Both the position numbers and the translations under genes were made by a program. The notes under the pieces were generated by a model. It was not told where the DNA came from. It did no database searches and saw nothing but the letters and a program-made list of their open reading frames with translations. Positions 33,059 to 43,300 of a stretch of DNA of 64,000 bases are shown here, in pieces (the stretch's first letter is position 1; each line of letters starts with the position of its first letter). The stretch spans positions 3,955,001-4,019,000 of the forward strand of contig NC_086254.1 in the NCBI RefSeq assembly GCF_021018805.1, given 5' to 3'. The stretch comes from Prinia subflava. Its lineage: Eukaryota; Chordata; Aves; Passeriformes; Cisticolidae.

Positions 33059-36013
33059 CTAGGGATGGAAATGAAGAGAAATTACAATTCAAACCCGGGA
33101 AAATGCTTCCAGTCAATAGAGAATCCTTAGGAAAAAACCCTAAGACAATCTGGGAAAACTTCGAGCTAACAGTGAGATAGACTTTGCTGCCAGCAGCCAC
33201 TATCCCACAGCTGGTACCTTTTTATTGGCTGTGCTTCAGAAATCTGGGCCTGAACCTGGTTTCATCTGTGCTGCTGCAGGCTCTACCCTTCTGAGAGTGA
33301 CCTGCAGTCCGTGTTCCCACTGCTGCAAGAGGAATCACAGCCTTCTGCAGCACAGCTAAGTGCCTTTTCTGAGGCACCTCAATGCTCACAGGGGGCCACA
33401 CATCTTCACACAATCACAGTGGCTTGGGTTGGAAGGGACCTGAAAGATCTTCCCCTGCCTCAGGTAGGGACAACTTCCAATAGACCTGGCTCTTCCAGCC
33501 TGACTAAATACAGCGATTCTGAGAACTGGGGCTGAAGAACAAGAACTTCCCCAACTGATTCACCATGTCTCTCTATGGACCAAATCCTGCCTGTCCCCCA
33601 ACCACTGCAGCTTCTAAGCCTCTCACACAAGTCACTGCCACATGTCACCTGGTCCCAAGGCTGTCCCCAAGCTCAGTCACACACAGAAGCTGATCCCAGG
33701 GGTGACATGGTGCCCAAGCATTTTGCAGAGTGGTCTGAGCAATGATTTCATCTTCAAAGAGAACAGTCCCTAAGCTGAGAGACAGCCACTAACAGGAAAG
33801 TAAGCAGGAAATGCTTATTTAAAGCTTAACCTCATTCTTATGTGGTTTAAGTGAAAATGTTGTGGTATCAGCCTGTGAAACTGTCTGAAAAACACAGGTT
33901 AATGCTTGTATTCCTGACAGGTGACAGAACCTGTTTGAATCCCAGTCCTACTGGGATTTCTGTGCTGTTTTGCTGGGAATAGGAGGATCATGTGCACATG
34001 TGGTGTATTCTTTGATTCCAGTGACAGAAGAGGCTCAGCCTGGAGAAAAGGAGGCCCAGGGGGGACCTTCTCACTCTCTACAACTCCAGGACAGGAGTCT
34101 GAAGCCAGGTGAAGCTTGGGCTCTGCTCCCAGGGAACAAGGGACAGGGTAAGAGGAAACAGCCTCAAGTTGTGCCAGGGGAGTTTTAGGTTGGGTATTGG
34201 GGAAAATTCCTTTATGGAAAGGGTGGCCAAGCACTGGCACAGCTGCCCAGGGCAGTGGTGGAGTGCCCATCCCTGCAGGGATTTGAAAGCTGTGTGGATG
34301 TGGCACGTGGGGCACAGATCAGTGCTGGGGGAAGGGTTGGACTTGGTGGTCTCAGAGGCTTTTCCCACCTGAACAACCCTGTGAGCTCAGACAGGGACAC
34401 AGTCCCTGCCTGGCATATTCCAGCCCTGGCAGCACCACTGCACACACAGCCTGGGCCAGCTCACAGACCTCACCCTCACAGAGTGTGGTGGCTGCAGGAG
34501 CCAGGACAGGCCAGGACAAAGCCCAGGGCACCCAAACCAGGCTCTGCTCCAAAGGGCACAGGTTTACCTTTGTCTGGAGCACCAGAAGCGGGTGCCTTTA
34601 GCAGCGCTCCATTCAGAGTTGCAGGGTGGGAACTGCTGCTTCTGCTGCTCACTTTCTGCCTGGAATTTGAGAGCTTCCTCAATGGCAGCCTCAGCCTCCC
34701 TCAGGGCTTCTGTCGGTGCCCCATTTTCATCGTAGAATCTGCCCACCAGCTTCCCTGGAGAGGAGATCAATTAAGATCACAGTCTTTCCAGGCAAGGAAA
34801 ATGCATCATTCTGGTGGGGTTTTATTTTTAATTTGTTAGTTAAAGACAAAAATAAAAGGAGATGTCACCATGGCCCAATTTTAGAACCGAACTGAGCTTA
34901 CATCCCTTCAACCCTTGGAGCACACAGCAATTTACCCATTTTAATAAACCCATGCAGGATAAGCTTAGGCACAGACTCACTACAGATCTGAAAACCAGAG
35001 CCAGTTTCAGCTGCACAACCCAGAAGCCATTCCCACCCCTGCACCTCATTCCCCAGAATAGCTTCCCTGCACTGCTGCTCCTCCAGTCTCCTGACTGGCG
35101 ATTTCAGGCTAGCTCCGTGCTTTTTGCACAAAGCAGGACAACAGCCAGGTGGGAAAACCTTTCAACTTTCCCTTGCAGGGAAGCAGACCTCCAAGATCTG
35201 GCTTGGCTGCAGCTCCAGCCGGTCCCTGGCAGGGTTCAGGGCCCTGGGCTGCGCACCCCCCGTGTGAGCCCCACACCTACCCACGGGCTCGTAGTGGTGG
35301 CTGTAGAAGCTCAGCCAGCTGTGGATGGAGAGCAGCTCCGGCGGGGACAGCCCCGACACGTCGTCCACCAGCCCCGCCGGGGTGAAGTCGCCGCTGGCGA
35401 ACGCCCTGGTGGCATCTCTGCCTGCGGGGCAGGGGGTGGTGAGAGAGAGCCCGAGACACAGAGCGAGTTCCACAGGCAGGGAATGAGCCCCAGGCACGGA
35501 GCGAATTCCCCAGGCAGGGGTGCGACCCCGGCCTTGGAATGAGAGCCCAGACATGGAGCGGGCTCCCCAAACGGGGGGGGCTTTCCCTGCTTGCAGCCAG
35601 GGCTGAACGCCCCAAGCACGGAGCGAATTCTCCAGGCATTGACCAAATCACCCAGCCTGCGGTGAGAGCCGCTGGCACACGCCCGCCCAGCCAGGGGCTG
35701 AATCCCCCAGCCTTGGGGATGATCCCCTCCCCTCAGCCAGGCCATGCCAGACCCACACCCAGCCCCGCGTCCCCGCCCCGCAGGAGGTACCTGCGAACCC
35801 GCTGTACGCGCCGCCGGGCCCATAGTGCTTGCGGCCCCGCTCTACATCGAAGACCCGTCCCAGCAGGGCGAGGTAGAGCCCGGGTTCGCCCGGCGCCCCG
35901 CGGTAGCGGCGCAGCTCCGCGGCGCTGAGCAGGCGGGCGCGGGGCTCGAACCCGCGGCGCAGGAGCCAGGCCGCGGCCAGGCACAGCAGAGCCGCGGCCG
36001 CGCCCCGCCACAT
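32848..36013 (-). CDS. CYB5D2: CYB5D2 / neuferricin, complete coding region (4 exons)
   Basis: Cytochrome b5 domain-containing protein 2, a haem-binding member of the MAPR family (with PGRMC1 and neudesin), membrane-associated and linked to neuronal differentiation in mammals (known for the family). Exons in transcript order are 36013-35791, 35421-35281, 34754-34568 and 33058-32848. They total 762 nt, 253 residues plus TGA, against 264 in human. A hydrophobic N-terminus (about residues 5-18, Ala/Leu-rich, followed by RR) is a likely signal anchor. The MAPR haem domain spans about 27-125. The pattern [20 protein letters not shown] keeps the two tyrosines (Y64, Y70) that align with the haem-ligand tyrosines of PGRMC1. 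The C-terminal third has conserved cysteines (PPC, WCS, CVCV, GCPP and a late Cys), which suggests disulfides in a lumenal or extracellular domain. The gene is convergent with ANKFY1 and divergent from ZZEF1. Confidence 0.95.
33410..33510 (-). mobile_element. CR1 LINE 3'-end fragment (antisense to + strand)
   Basis: The phrase GGCTTGGGTTGGAAGGGACC and the following bases match the reverse complement of the avian CR1 3' end. The copy is short and lies in CYB5D2 intron 3. Confidence 0.75.
34022..34378 (+). mobile_element. CR1 LINE fragment (sense)
   Basis: It reads AGGCTCAGCCTGGAGAAAAG, later GGTGGCCAAGCACTGGCACA and GTTGGACTTGGTGGTCTCAG, in the order of an avian CR1 3' region. It sits in CYB5D2 intron 3. 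The terminal 8-bp tails are not clear. Confidence 0.8.
34568..34754 (-). CDS. CYB5D2: CYB5D2 exon 3
   Basis: Residues about 122-184. It begins [20 protein letters not shown], continues through a Glu/Gln-rich helix, and ends in the PPCNSEW and FWCSRQ conserved elements. Acceptor is CTCCAG; donor is AAG|GTAAAC. Confidence 0.95.
35281..35421 (-). CDS. CYB5D2: CYB5D2 exon 2: haem domain core
   Basis: Residues about 75-122. It contains [20 protein letters not shown] and [17 protein letters not shown], typical of MAPR proteins. Acceptor is CCGCAG; donor is GG|GTAGGT. Confidence 0.95.
35422..35790 (-). repeat. CYB5D2 intron 1 with degenerate GC-rich repeat
   Basis: Between about 35440 and 35645 a phrase like CACGGAGCGAATTCCCCAGG recurs roughly four times (near 35458, 35496, 35556 and 35617) at irregular spacings of about 40-60 bases. 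It looks like a decayed minisatellite or GC-rich repeat inside the intron. A run of eight G lies near 35571. Confidence 0.6.
35791..36013 (-). CDS. CYB5D2: CYB5D2 exon 1: signal anchor and start of haem domain
   Basis: Starts at the ATG complementary to 36011-36013 ([20 protein letters not shown]) and runs to residue 75, a Gly codon split before the donor CAG|GTACCT. It has very high GC. This start is chosen because it gives the expected short hydrophobic leader; upstream minus-strand sequence is open but not conserved-looking. Confidence 0.93.
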
Positions 36014-36056
36014 CGCGCCGCGACACCACGGCGCTTGCGCGACGGTTTCCTCGCCG

Positions 36057-36143
36057 CACGGCAGTGTGGCGGCCGAGCACGTCGAGCGCCGCCGTCGCGG
36101 GACGGCCGGCCCGAGGGCGCGCTTTACGGCAGTGTGGCAGCGG
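36057..36143 (+). repeat. Two copies of a GC-rich motif on the CYB5D2 promoter side
   Basis: ACGGCAGTGTGGCGGCC starts at 36058 and GCGCTTTACGGCAGTGTGGC lies at 36119-36138. The same motif recurs on the ZZEF1 side at 36836-36902. Confidence 0.7.
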
Positions 36144-36161
36144 AGCAGTGAAACAGTCAGG

Positions 36162-36370
36162 GGGCGGTTCGGGTTGGAAGGGAGCAGAGCCATCACCTCC
36201 TTCCCCTGGGCTGGGCACCGACACCTTCCGCTAGCCCAGGCTGCTCCGAGACCCGTCCAACCGGGCCTCGAACACTTCCAGGAATGGGGCAGCCACAGCT
36301 TCTCTGGGCACCCTGTGCCGGGGCCTCACCACCCTCACCGGGGAGAATTTCTCCTTAATGATGTTGTTCA
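36162..36370 (-). mobile_element. CR1 LINE fragment 1 in the divergent promoter
   Basis: Reading plus, it runs from GGTTCGGGTTGGAAGGG through CCTCGAACACTTCCAGGAAT and CAGCCACAGCTTCTCTGGGC to TTTCTCCTTAAT. This is the reverse complement of the avian CR1 3' end. It is enriched in CpG compared with other copies in the window. Confidence 0.88.
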
Positions 36371-36378
36371 TAAGGACA

Positions 36379-36805
36379 TTCACAGAATCTGTAGGGTTGT
36401 TAGTGCCCTCTGGAGATCATCCAGTCGGAACCCCTGCCAAGGCAGGGTCACCTGGGCCAGGTGACACAGGAAGGTCCCGGTGGGTTTGGCATTTCTCCAG
36501 AGAGCAAGACTCCCATGCCCTCCCTGGGCAAGTCGGTCCCAGTGCTCTGCCACACTCATGTCAAGGAGTTTTTCTTATATTGAGTGGTTTTGTTTATGGC
36601 CTTACTCTTTATCCTGACCCCAGGCACCACTAAAGAGAGTCTGGCACCGCCTTAGTGGCACCCCTTGGAGATCCCCCTTAGTCTTCTCCACTCGAACGAG
36701 GCCCAGGTCCCGCAGCCCCTCACGACAGAGCCGCCCCGAGCCGCTCCGCCCTCGCTGCTGCCGGCGCTGGATCCTCTCCAGCGGCTCCTTCTCCTGCCCT
36801 CAGCC
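36379..36805 (-). mobile_element. CR1 LINE fragment 2 in the divergent promoter
   Basis: A second, longer antisense CR1: CACAGAATCTGTAGGGTTG, then CCTCTGGAGATCATCCAGTC, TCCCAGTGCTCTGCCACACT, AGAGAGTCTGGCACCGCC, and a GC-shifted CTGGATCCTCTCCAGCGGCT near 36767. It reaches almost to the ZZEF1 proximal repeats. Confidence 0.85.
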
Positions 36806-36834
36806 GCCACAGGGCCTTTGCGGCAGCGCCGTGC

Positions 36835-36902
36835 CGCTTTGCGGCGGTGTGGCGCTTTGCGGCGGTGTGGCGCGGGTGGCGCTTTACGGCGGTGTGGCGG
36901 CC
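36835..36902 (+). repeat. ZZEF1: Tandem GC-rich motif on the ZZEF1 promoter side
   Basis: Three close copies of CGCTTTRCGGCGGTGTGGC, near 36836, 36853 and 36880, preceded by a partial copy (CCTTTGCGGCAGCG near 36815). They lie 115-180 bases before the ZZEF1 ATG, so they are probably core-promoter or 5' UTR sequence. The bound factor is unknown. Confidence 0.75.
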
Positions 36903-37016
36903 CCGCGCTGACAGGTGCGGCGGGCGGGAAGTTGCTGACTAAGGCGGGCCGGGCCGGGCGGGGACCGGCGGGAGCGGCGGCACCGGCGGCGGCTGCGAGG
37001 GGCTCCCGAGCGGCTC

Positions 37017-37352
37017 ATGGGGACGGCGGCGAGCCACAGCAGCGAGGAGGAGGAGGAGGGCGCCGAAGAGGGCATGGAGGGGGCGGCCGGCGCGCCCCAA
37101 CCCGGCGCGGCCGCTCCGGCGCTGCCGCCGGCCGAGGTGCTGCTGGAGCAGGCCCGGCTGCGGGAGGCCACGGCGCGGCTGCGGGAGGCGGCCCTGCCCG
37201 AGCCGCTCGTGTCGCGGCACCACAGCGCGCTGGTGCGATGGCTGGAGGAGCGCCTGAGCCGCGGCGACGAGGCCGTGAGCCTGGAGCAGTTCTGCGAGGT
37301 GCTGGAGAGCGTGTCCCGGCTGGCGGCCGGGTCCCGCGGGGAGAGCGAGGAG
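37017..37352 (+). CDS. ZZEF1: ZZEF1 exon 1: start, acidic/Ala-rich leader
   Basis: Residues 1-112. MGTAASHSSEEEEEG is followed by an Ala/Pro-rich low-complexity stretch and a helical region (LVSRHHSALVRWLEERLSRG) before the EF-hand. Very GC-rich. This ATG is chosen because it matches the family N-terminus. Donor is GAG|GTGAGA, phase 0. Confidence 0.94.
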
Positions 37353-40300
37353 GTGAGAGCCGGCGGGGATCGCGGAACGGCTCGGGCGGGGAGGGACCGC
37401 GAGGACCATCCCGTTCCACCCCCTGCCACGGGCAGGGACGCCTTCCACTCGACAGGGTCGCTCAGAGCGCCGTCGAGGCTGGCCTTGGACACTTCAGGCA
37501 TGGGGCTCCGCTCCGGGACCCGCCCGTCCGGGCCGGGGCTGGTCGGCATCGGGGGAACCTCCGGGGCTGCTGGGGCTCGGTGTCCCCGAGCCCTCGGTGT
37601 GGGCGCTGCCTCCGGGGCCGTGGCCATCCACACGAGCCTGGAGACCCCGGACACGCGTCCTGGTCCGTGGGGAGAGGCCGGGCCTGAGGGATCTGCCAAG
37701 GGTGGAAAAGCGGCTGCTGCTGCTGATATACAGCCTGCCAGCTTCCAGATATCCCTTTAAAAAAACTTATGTCAGTTATCAGTGATCGTGCTCAGCAACC
37801 TCTTAAGAATAAAATGGGTATTTGCAGCAGTATTTCTGCTGGTGCAGCTGAGAGCACAGGTGTGGTGAGAACACAGGTAGGAAATCCTGCCTGAGTAATT
37901 CTGCTTGATACTTACTAGTGTTATCAGCAAGTCAAAGTCTACCACGTTTATTTTTATTGTAGCTTTTTAAAACCGGCAGTGAAGTTGTCAGGTATCTCTT
38001 TTATTGTAAAGTAGGACTTTTGGAAAAGTTGTAAGAAAGTAGTGTAACAGAGATTCCCTTCCTCAGCCAGAAGGTGTTATGGTCAGCTTTTAATGGTAGA
38101 AGAGAGTAGTTTCCTTCCTGCTGGGATTTCCAGTTTTGCCCTTCTGTGGGAAAGGATATGGAGAATTTAAAGTCTAGAACACTTAAGCTTTAGCCTTACT
38201 CTGTAGCAATCCAAAATGCAGCAGAACACCCAGTTGGGAATTCCACACTCACTTGAGAAAGTGGCTGTGTCTGAATTCCTCAGTGCAAGCAGTTCCTGAG
38301 GCTCAGCAGTCACTTCCTGCTGTCTTTGTTTTGCTCCCGAGTAGCAGAATAACTGTGTAAACTGTTATTTAACTGTGTGTGAAATCACACACACGCCTCA
38401 GATCAGTGCTGACAGGTGAACAAGGCTCCTGGAACCTGGAAGGAGATTCATTTTCATGTACAGATAGGTGTGGTTTCACCAGATTGGTTTAAGTAGCTTG
38501 GTAAAATGCTGCCTCCACTTCCAGTTCCTTTACAAGAAGAGCCAGTGACAAACTCATCTTCATTTGTAACAACAGCAAGGGTGAAATTAGTCATTGGGAT
38601 TCTTCCTGTTGGCACAAACAGCTGAGCTCTGTGGGCTGCAGAAATATTTTGAGGATTGTCCGTATTTCACGTCCTCCTCTGCATGAAGAATCTGTTTGTT
38701 TTGGTTTCATTTCCTGCTCTAGGGAGTGGGGAAAAAGCTTGTCACAGGATTTACCATGGCACGGATGTATGGTCACATCTGGCCTGTCCTGCACAGTCGA
38801 GATGTTGAGTTGAGATGTTGAGAGTTCTGTGGAAAACCTTGATGTCATCGTTTCTGTAGCTGGCACTAACCCATGAGCTTCCCTTTTACACTGATGAGAA
38901 GTCACTTTAGGAGTGGCAAGCCAATAGGTTTCACTTTTTAATATCTGTAGAGTTTTATCTGCCCTTTTAGTCTCTTCTCAGTGCAGGGCTTTGAGTACAG
39001 ACTTCAAATGTGTTATGAATAATGTTTAAATGCAAAATCTGTTTGGTAGATAAGCTGAACCTCTGAATCCTCCTTAGTGCTGCTTCAGAGGTTGTCACGT
39101 CATGGATCCAGCTTTGTCTGGCAGCATTAATGCTGCAGTTTTCTCAGAGCAGAGAGTGAAATATGAAGTTCTCCCCAGTCACCTTTCAGATTCCTTGTGA
39201 ACTGAACTGAGAGATGAGGGCTGAGCTGTGAGATGAGGGCTGATTTCTCCATGTGCCACATTTCCAAGCAGCCCTCTCACCCATCATTTCCTAAGAAAGA
39301 TGCTTCTCACATGCTGCTTCTTGTTCAGGGTTGAACTGTGTGGAGTTACTGCTTTTATTTAGGAGCAGGATGAGCTGGGTTGTGTAAAGCTGCTGCTGAA
39401 TTGTATCATGTCCCTGCACACAACTCAAAAATTCTTGAGTACAGGTTGACACTCTCATATTTTCCCCCCACTTTTTTTTTTCTTTTCCCCCATTACACAG
39501 GACAGCAGTGGAAATTGTGGATGTTTTTTGTCAAATACAGAGTTTAAGTTATACTGAACAGTCAAAAAATAATTGTAGAGGTCTAGGTTTGGTGCAATCT
39601 CCTGAGGTCATAGGAAGAGTTTAAAAATAAGATTACAAAATATTGCATTCAGATATGAAGAAAAGCATACATGTAGTAATCCCTCCTTATGTGAGAGTAT
39701 AAAAATTGTTTAAAGTAAGTGTCAGCAGATTCAGCCTTGTTGCCTCCTGTTTTATTGTCACCAGTAACATCACAAAACTTGTTCAATTTGTAGTTCAGTG
39801 ATTGTACAGTTTGACTTCAAAAAAAGGTGAGAATGGGGTGGTGTGAAACTGTACATTGAATTGTTTTGGCAACTGAGTCATGTCTATTAGAATTAATTCC
39901 CTCTGGCTTGTTGTCCTCAAGCAAAGGTGTTGCTTTTTTGCTTTGGGACCTGCCCAGAGCCTGGGCTGGACTGGCTGTGGTGCCTCCTGGATGCTCAGCA
40001 CCAGCTTTGCTGCTCCAGATAATTTTTTAAAGGTGATCATTATTATCTTGGGTTCAGCTGTGTGTATAATAAGACTTTATAAAGCTTCCAAGCTAAAATC
40101 CAGCTCTGTGCCACAGAAGTGCCGTGAGAGCTTTAGTCAGCTAAAACACTGTTTCGATTCTGCTGCCTTCTGAGGACTTTGCTCTCGTTTTAGTGGTGTA
40201 ATTATGTCACGGTTAATTGGCAGGTTATTTTGAGCTAATAATTTCAGGTTTCTACTCTCTAGGATATCATGTTAATGGTACCTCAGGTCTGATATTCAGG

Positions 40301-43300
40301 TAACAAACCAAGAGAGTGAGGCAGCAGCTTCCTCCTGAGCAGCAGTGATCCCTTGACTCAGACACTCGTGAGATCATCTGTTCACAGACACCAAATTTAC
40401 TTGGATTGTGTGGCTGAACTTGGAATACAAAGTTCAGAGCAGTGAGATTAAAGTCTTGCTTGTAAAGAAATATCTTTTGTAAGTGCATTCCCAATTTATG
40501 TGAAAAAGGTGGATGCTCCTGAAATACTGCATTTTTCTTTTGGAACAAGTTTTAGCAATTAAACAGACGTTTGTTTCAAAATTAAGTCTGATTGTGAAAA
40601 TATAGCCAGATTTTTAATAGTAGGGTGTCACTACTATTAAATAATGAGTTCTCTGAAATGGCTAGTAGTTACATTTATGAGCTTAGTTCTGTTTTATAGG
40701 CTCAGCTGAATAAAAATACCTTGTACATTTGTTAGTTCAAAGTTGTGAAATGCTGTGTGTTACTTTTTGTACATGCTCGACCCAACTTTTTATATTAAAA
40801 ATTTTATTAAGGTCAAAGTTAATAAAGCTGCCAGTAGTTCCCTTCAATAAAAAATATCACAACCCTTTTCTAACTCTCTCTGCTGGTTTCACAAACTATA
40901 GACAAACTATATTAAACTGTTATTTTGTGTAGGAGGACAGTTTATGGAAGGAAAAAATCAAATGAAAAAATATTACTGCTCTTAGGACAATTTCTTAAAT
41001 AAAGCAAATTTGTAAACCCTGAGGGAATTTGAGTGGATGCAGTGAGAGAGGGTTGCAGCAGTGATGAGTAATCACAGGCGTGGCTCTGAGAACCAAAGCA
41101 CCCTTGAACTGAGGAGCTTTTGGTGAGTTCCTTGCAGCCCCAGCTATCCAGGGATGGATCTGCTGATTCACTGGGCTGTCTCCACCTAAGCATGGCTCCA
41201 GTTGACTTTTATAGGAAGGCAGTGCAAATACCTTCAAACTTGCTAAACACTGCAGATTTCCAGCCAGGCTGCTTCCTGTCACCAGGAATCCAATACTTTG
41301 GGAAATGGATTCTTTTGGTTTTGTTTTAATAGTGTTACATTTGTTGCTATGGTTCCTATGAAATACCTTGCTTTAAGAAAATACACTGAAACAAATTTTC
41401 TTTTTTGTTACTCCTCAGGCCTTTGCACAATTTGATACTGAAGGAGATGGCACTGTAGATGTGGAGAATATGCTGGAGGCTCTCAAGAATTCTAGTGGAG
41501 CAAATCTTCAGGGGGAGCTGAGCCATGTAATCAGGCAACTGCAAGCTTGTTCACTGGTGCCAGGTACGAGAGCAGAGCATTGGAAGAAAGGATTTCCCAA
41601 GCCCTGCCCCTTGAAGGAGTTCAATAAATTGCTTTAATAACATTGCTTGTGCTAATCTTATCAAAACCATCCTCCAGGTTCTTGGTTCTTTAGTGTCAGG
41701 CAAGTGGAGTTGCTGTAAATTAAACATTTCCCAGAATTACACGCAGAACTTCCTTTCACAAATAACCACTCTTTCCTTCTCTGTGTGACCAGGGAGTGCC
41801 TTACTCCTGTTTAGTTTATCTCACAGACAGAAAAGTGCACCTTGCAGAATTTTGGTGAGTGCCCAGCTAATGCAGGGCTTGGTACTTGATAAGTGGAGGA
41901 ATAAATCCTCCATGGAGTCTGTTCCAGGGGATGAGTCACATATTTTATTATTATTATTATATTGTTATTCAGCATTTGAAATCCTGATAAAACATAATTC
42001 AGGTTTTATGGTTTATAGTTCAGAAAGTGTCAGTTTTCAGAATTTGATTTCTGGGATTAGTGTCAATTACTGGCTTTCCCTCCAAGCATTTGATGATAAG
42101 TGGCTAAAGGGGATTTGCCTTAAAGGATCAGACAAGAAACACTAGAATTGGCTACAGAGGAGTCAGAGGAGAGGACTTGGAGAGTGCTGTTATTTGCATG
42201 TAAGTGCACTGGGATTCACTACACCAGTGTTCAGGAGCTGACATTTCTGACCAAGGTGTGGAAAGCATCAGGCACCTCTTTGGAATAATGCACAATGCCA
42301 AAGGAAAAAGCTCAGTGTAGTTCAGGGTGAGTGATGCAAGCACCTGAACTTGTTAACCAAGTAGCAACTGCTTCGCTTAGATTTTGAAGGTAAGGGTTTG
42401 GGGCAGCAAAATAAAAATAAGATTTTTGGTTATTGCTTTGAACTCCTTCAGGCATTTCAAGTCACTGGGAAAAATATTTTCCTGCACTTTTCCCTGCTCT
42501 AGAGGTTGCAGACTTGAGCTACATTGCTTAATAGTTTTATATCCTTCTTACATCGTGGTGCCTGAGGAAATATTCTGTCTTTGTAGGGTTTATTGATATA
42601 TTTTCTGAGTCGAAGGAGCGCCTGGGCCTTCACGCCTCCATGATCCTGAGGTTCCTGCACCGGAACCGCATTTCCAGCACCGCCATCCCTTACCCGGTGC
42701 TGGAGTACTTCAACAACATCTGCACCATGCGCTCCTCCGTGCTGAGGGACTCCCTGGACCGCCTTCTCCTCAAAGAGAGAGGTGAGCACGGGCTTCCCTT
42801 CTTTTTCAGGGTGCTAGCATGACCATGGCTTTGAAAAAGAGACTACAGATAAAACGCAAAGCTTTCCTTACTGCGTCACCTCTAACAGGCCTCATGTTTT
42901 GTGATGTTGATCTGCATGCTTCTGTGGATTTTTGTTGGTTTTTGTTGATTTTCTTGGTTTTTTGAAGCACATAAATTAATTTCCGAACTACCCTGCAATC
43001 TGAGCAACGCTCTGAAATGTTCTTACCTTTCTCCTGGCCTGTTTCAGAATCGATGGTTACTCATATGTGATATTCTGTATTCAGTCAAATATCTCTACTT
43101 GTTGCTATCTACTTAGTTCCCATGTGAAGTGGATGTTTTCTGAAGCTGACAGTTCAGTATGAAAAGATACTTTATCATTTTGGATTGGAGGTGATGAATG
43201 TTTTACTGTATCTCTGATGGGACTGGTCTGGTCCCTTCAGGGAGGGTTCCTTTTCTTTGCAGCTTGACTAAGTATTTTCATATTTCTTCACTTCTGTTGA

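Larger units (their letters stand above)
35280..37400. promoter_or_regulatory. CpG-rich divergent promoter region, CYB5D2 / ZZEF1
   Basis: CpG is dense on both sides of the interval between the CYB5D2 start (36013, minus) and the ZZEF1 start (37017, plus), and extends into both first exons. The start codons are about 1.0 kb apart and no other gene intervenes, so a bidirectional promoter or two abutting promoters is likely. No TATA box is evident; transcription start sites cannot be placed. Confidence 0.75.

Noticed and set aside
32651..33180. Plus-strand open frames antisense to CYB5D2 exon 4
   Set aside because: They are shadows of the GC-rich minus-strand exon.
34255..35542. Plus-strand open frames of 194 and 226 codons antisense to CYB5D2
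   Set aside because: They cross CR1 sequence or CYB5D2 exons in the opposite strand, have no recognised domain and no family resemblance.
36665..37699. Long open frames on both strands over the ZZEF1 promoter and first exon (340 aa plus, 271 aa minus)
   Set aside because: They are low-complexity Arg/Ala/Pro/Ser-rich translations of a CpG island, which has few stop codons. The ZZEF1 frame alone matches a known family.
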